From Candidatus Saccharimonadota bacterium (lineage in GTDB: Bacteria > Patescibacteriota > Saccharimonadia > Saccharimonadales > Saccharimonadaceae): a DNA stretch of 64,000 bases. The stretch is taken from positions 148,046 to 212,045 of the forward strand of contig WRHN01000001.1 in NCBI GenBank assembly GCA_009783235.1, in the 5' to 3' direction. Below are positions 62,432 through 64,000 of the stretch, piece after piece (within the stretch, counting starts at the first letter, position 1; every line of letters starts with the position of its first letter). A model generated the notes under the pieces. That model was not told where the DNA came from. It ran no database searches and worked only from the letters and a program-made list of their open reading frames with translations. The position numbers and the translations under genes were made by a program.

Positions 62432-62460
62432 ATTATAGCAAATTTATGTACTTTTGTCAA
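62432..62460 (-). promoter_or_regulatory. Consensus promoter of the proline-rich surface protein
   Basis: On the minus strand TTGACA (62460-62455), 17 bp, TATAAT (62437-62432): an exact sigma-70-type consensus. The predicted transcript starts near 62425 and has a 137-nt leader, unlike the leaderless genes around it. Confidence 0.85.
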
Positions 62461-62573
62461 TACATAAACATAACATTTTATCACTGTCAGTCCATAAAGT
62501 AAACAACTTATGCTTAGAAAGTCTAATTATACCTCTGTAAAAAATACAATATCACCAGTTTACGCTAGTGGTA

Positions 62574-63602
62574 TTATAGGCTATATAAACCTTTGCCGAC
62601 TCGTTTAAATTCGGGCTTGTTTTGCAAATTTAACAAAATTGTCGCTTCGCGAACCTGGCGAACTTTTAGAACTTGTTTGACGATTTCTTTGCGCTCCATT
62701 GGCGCGCCCGCTTCTTTGAGAATGTCTGTAATCACGTCGGCGATGGTGCCTTGTTTGTAGCCCCATGAGCCCAGGCCGTAAATGCCGCGACCCACCAAAA
62801 CAAAGCGCGGGTCTTTAATTAGCTCATTATGAATAGCTTGCTGAGTAACGTTTTTGCGTTTAAAATCGCTGTTTTTAATAGCTTCAGAAATGTCGCTATA
62901 GTGCATCGGTTTGCCGTGCTGCTCCAAAATCGCAAACACCTTGTCGCGAATATTTTTTGGATTAACCAGCGGCCATTTCTCTAAACCCCAACGACCGTTC
63001 AGGGTAGCCAAAAGTTTGCTGATGGAAGCCAGAGCGGTTACGTTGCTCGGGGTCTCGTAGTCAGTTTTTTCAAAAAGCTGGTCGACGCTCAGAGGCTCTT
63101 TGTTGTCGCGGACGATCTTCACCACCATGTCAACCTCATCTTTCAGGTCTCGTTCCTCGTAATCTTCATTGGGGCTAATCGCCACGCTTTGATAGTAGAA
63201 ATTATTTTCTTTAATAGAGGTCAATTTTTTAGAAAGTTCAGTCAGCAAATGGATAGTCGCTATGGATTTTTTGTCAGTTTTGCCCAGTAAAGCCTTGGTC
63301 AAATCAACCACGCGAGCAGCGCGGCCCATTTCTGCCATTTCTCTAATAATGGTTTTTTCGGCCATTAGATAGCCGGGAGCCTTATCGGCAGCAATTTTTT
63401 GCATCAAGCGTTCCAGCGCCACTTTTTCAATTTGGCGCACCCGCTCACGAGTTACCCCCATTTCGTCACCCACTGCCTCTAAAGTTTCGCTGCGACCACT
63501 CAGGCCGAAACGTCGCGAAATCACGTCTCGCTCTCGCTCTCTGTCAATCAAACTGATAATATCTTGAAGTGCCTTGCCGATATTTTTGATATTTGCTTCC
63601 AT
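62574..63602 (-). CDS. Sigma-70 region 4 / HARE-HTH fusion protein
   Basis: This 342-aa protein has a region-4-type helix-turn-helix (ERERDVISRRFGLSGRSETLEAVGDEMGVTRERVRQIEKVALERLMQ, shown here in part as DEMGVTRERVRQIE) near residues 25-70, but no sigma region 2. Residues about 210-340 hold HARE-HTH-like winged domains (GKPMHYSDISEAI, FVLVGRGIYGLGSWG and RVGKGLYSL), as in the RNA polymerase delta subunit. Such proteins are frequent in CPR. It may modulate RNA polymerase or bind promoters. Confidence 0.8.
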   Translation of the reverse strand: MEANIKNIGKALQDIISLIDRERERDVISRRFGLSGRSETLEAVGDEMGVTRERVRQIEKVALERLMQKIAADKAPGYLMAEKTIIREMAEMGRAARVVDLTKALLGKTDKKSIATIHLLTELSKKLTSIKENNFYYQSVAISPNEDYEERDLKDEVDMVVKIVRDNKEPLSVDQLFEKTDYETPSNVTALASISKLLATLNGRWGLEKWPLVNPKNIRDKVFAILEQHGKPMHYSDISEAIKNSDFKRKNVTQQAIHNELIKDPRFVLVGRGIYGLGSWGYKQGTIADVITDILKEAGAPMERKEIVKQVLKVRQVREATILLNLQNKPEFKRVGKGLYSL

Positions 63603-63787
63603 AAATGGCTTTTCCTTTCAATCCACCGTTAGGGTTATATCACATAGCTTTGTCTAATGATACCACACTTTTCAGTAATTTGCAAAGATTTTTTATAGAA
63701 TATTGTCGCCTGTGGTTTAATGTGTCTAAGTTTATTGTCTATTGCAGAGTGTAAATCTGTACGTCAATATTTTCATTCAGAGTGAAT

Positions 63788-63822
63788 CTCACCCAGACTC
63801 CCGTGCGAAGGGTCTGGGTGAG
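63788..63822. repeat. 11-bp inverted repeat (probable terminator without T-run)
   Basis: CTCACCCAGAC (63788-63798) and GTCTGGGTGAG (63812-63822) form a perfect 11-bp stem. It lies 12 nt after the stop of the partial gene that enters from the right edge. No clear T-run follows on either strand. Confidence 0.75.
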
Positions 63823-63834
63823 AACACGTCGAGC

Positions 63835-64000
63835 TTACTTAAGAGAAAATTCTTGAGCGATTAGCCCAAGTTGTTCTAAAAGTGCTGTGGCTTTGGCATT
63901 CTTGTCGAATGTTTCTTGGTTACGACTTTCAATTTCAGACTCAATTTTCTTTATGCAGTCTGACAATTTGTCCGAAGCGAGCTTTCTGAGCAGGACATCA
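63835..64000 (-). CDS. C-terminal part of a helical protein (partial)
   Basis: A frame enters from the right edge on the minus strand and ends at TAA 63837-63835. The 54 visible residues (DVLLRKLASDKLSDCIKKIE, then SRNQETFDKNAKATALLEQL and GLIAQEFSLK) are helical, with a coiled-coil-like charge pattern. No family can be assigned from this fragment. Confidence 0.55.
   Translation of the reverse strand, partial: DVLLRKLASDKLSDCIKKIESEIESRNQETFDKNAKATALLEQLGLIAQEFSLK

Noticed and set aside
1..64000. UGA recoding (as in Gracilibacteria/Absconditabacteria)
   Set aside because: RF2 is present, several genes end in TGA at the expected place, and core proteins have Trp from TGG only with normal glycines.

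Overview
The window looks like a chromosomal segment of a Patescibacteria/CPR bacterium, most likely Candidatus Saccharibacteria (TM7) or a close relative. This is inferred from gene content and style, not from a search. Supporting points are compact gene spacing, short versions of several core proteins (IF2 of 591 aa, AlaRS of 629 aa), surface proteins with simple membrane anchors, a sigma-region-4/HARE-HTH protein, and an intact RF2 with ordinary UGA stops, which argues against the UGA-recoded CPR lineages. Many genes that open a transcription unit have a TATAAT-like -10 box ending 6-9 nt before the ATG, which predicts many leaderless mRNAs; genes inside operons usually have Shine-Dalgarno sites or overlap the upstream stop.

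Layout. 1-6.3 kb: the tail of a probable ftsZ, nrdR, a T-box leader with a DUF5680 gene and a giant type-2 ileS, tRNA-Ala, tRNA-Val, a tRNA-minihelix-like hairpin, and rplU. 6.4-8.0 kb: ygjV-like gene and ruvB. 8.0-13.7 kb: a complete type II-C CRISPR-Cas locus (tracrRNA, cas9, cas1, cas2, 12 repeats) with the array read against the cas genes and a 190-bp element at its far end. 13.8-21.6 kb: rpsA, infB, two deformylases, fmt, a ClbS-like gene and priA, followed by the second, inverted copy of the 190-bp element. 22-28 kb: winged-helix regulator, pyrE/pyrF, recJ, xseA, xseB and a membrane protein. 28-40.5 kb: two paralogous membrane proteins, a soluble kinase/receiver pair, a strongly structured RNA ahead of a glycosyltransferase/gtrA pair, recO, vanY-like gene, hpf, LOG-family gene, prfB, ftsE-ftsX with a CHAP hydrolase, a CtpA-type protease and a receiver. 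40.5-46.4 kb: rpmA, a methyltransferase, a flippase-like protein, alaS and obg. 46.5-54.8 kb: a dcw cluster (mraZ, rsmH, ftsL-like, ftsI, mraY, ftsW, murG, ftsQ). 55-64 kb: small membrane protein, a VirD4/TraG-like ATPase, two large surface proteins and the sigma4/HARE protein.

How it fits together. Most genes serve translation (synthetase, tRNAs, ribosomal proteins, IF2, RF2, formylation and deformylation), DNA repair and restart (RuvB, RecJ, RecO, ExoVII, PriA), and wall growth with division. The pyrE/pyrF pair would convert orotate to UMP without de novo synthesis genes nearby. The CRISPR locus provides adaptive immunity.

Most unusual items: an isoleucyl-tRNA synthetase carrying an embedded GNAT acetyltransferase-like domain and an embedded transglutaminase-like domain; the paired 190-bp element with compensatory changes in its dyad, one copy abutting the CRISPR array; an unassigned RNA at 30.7 kb with competing long-stem and terminator folds; and a 35-nt ACCA-ended minihelix before rplU.
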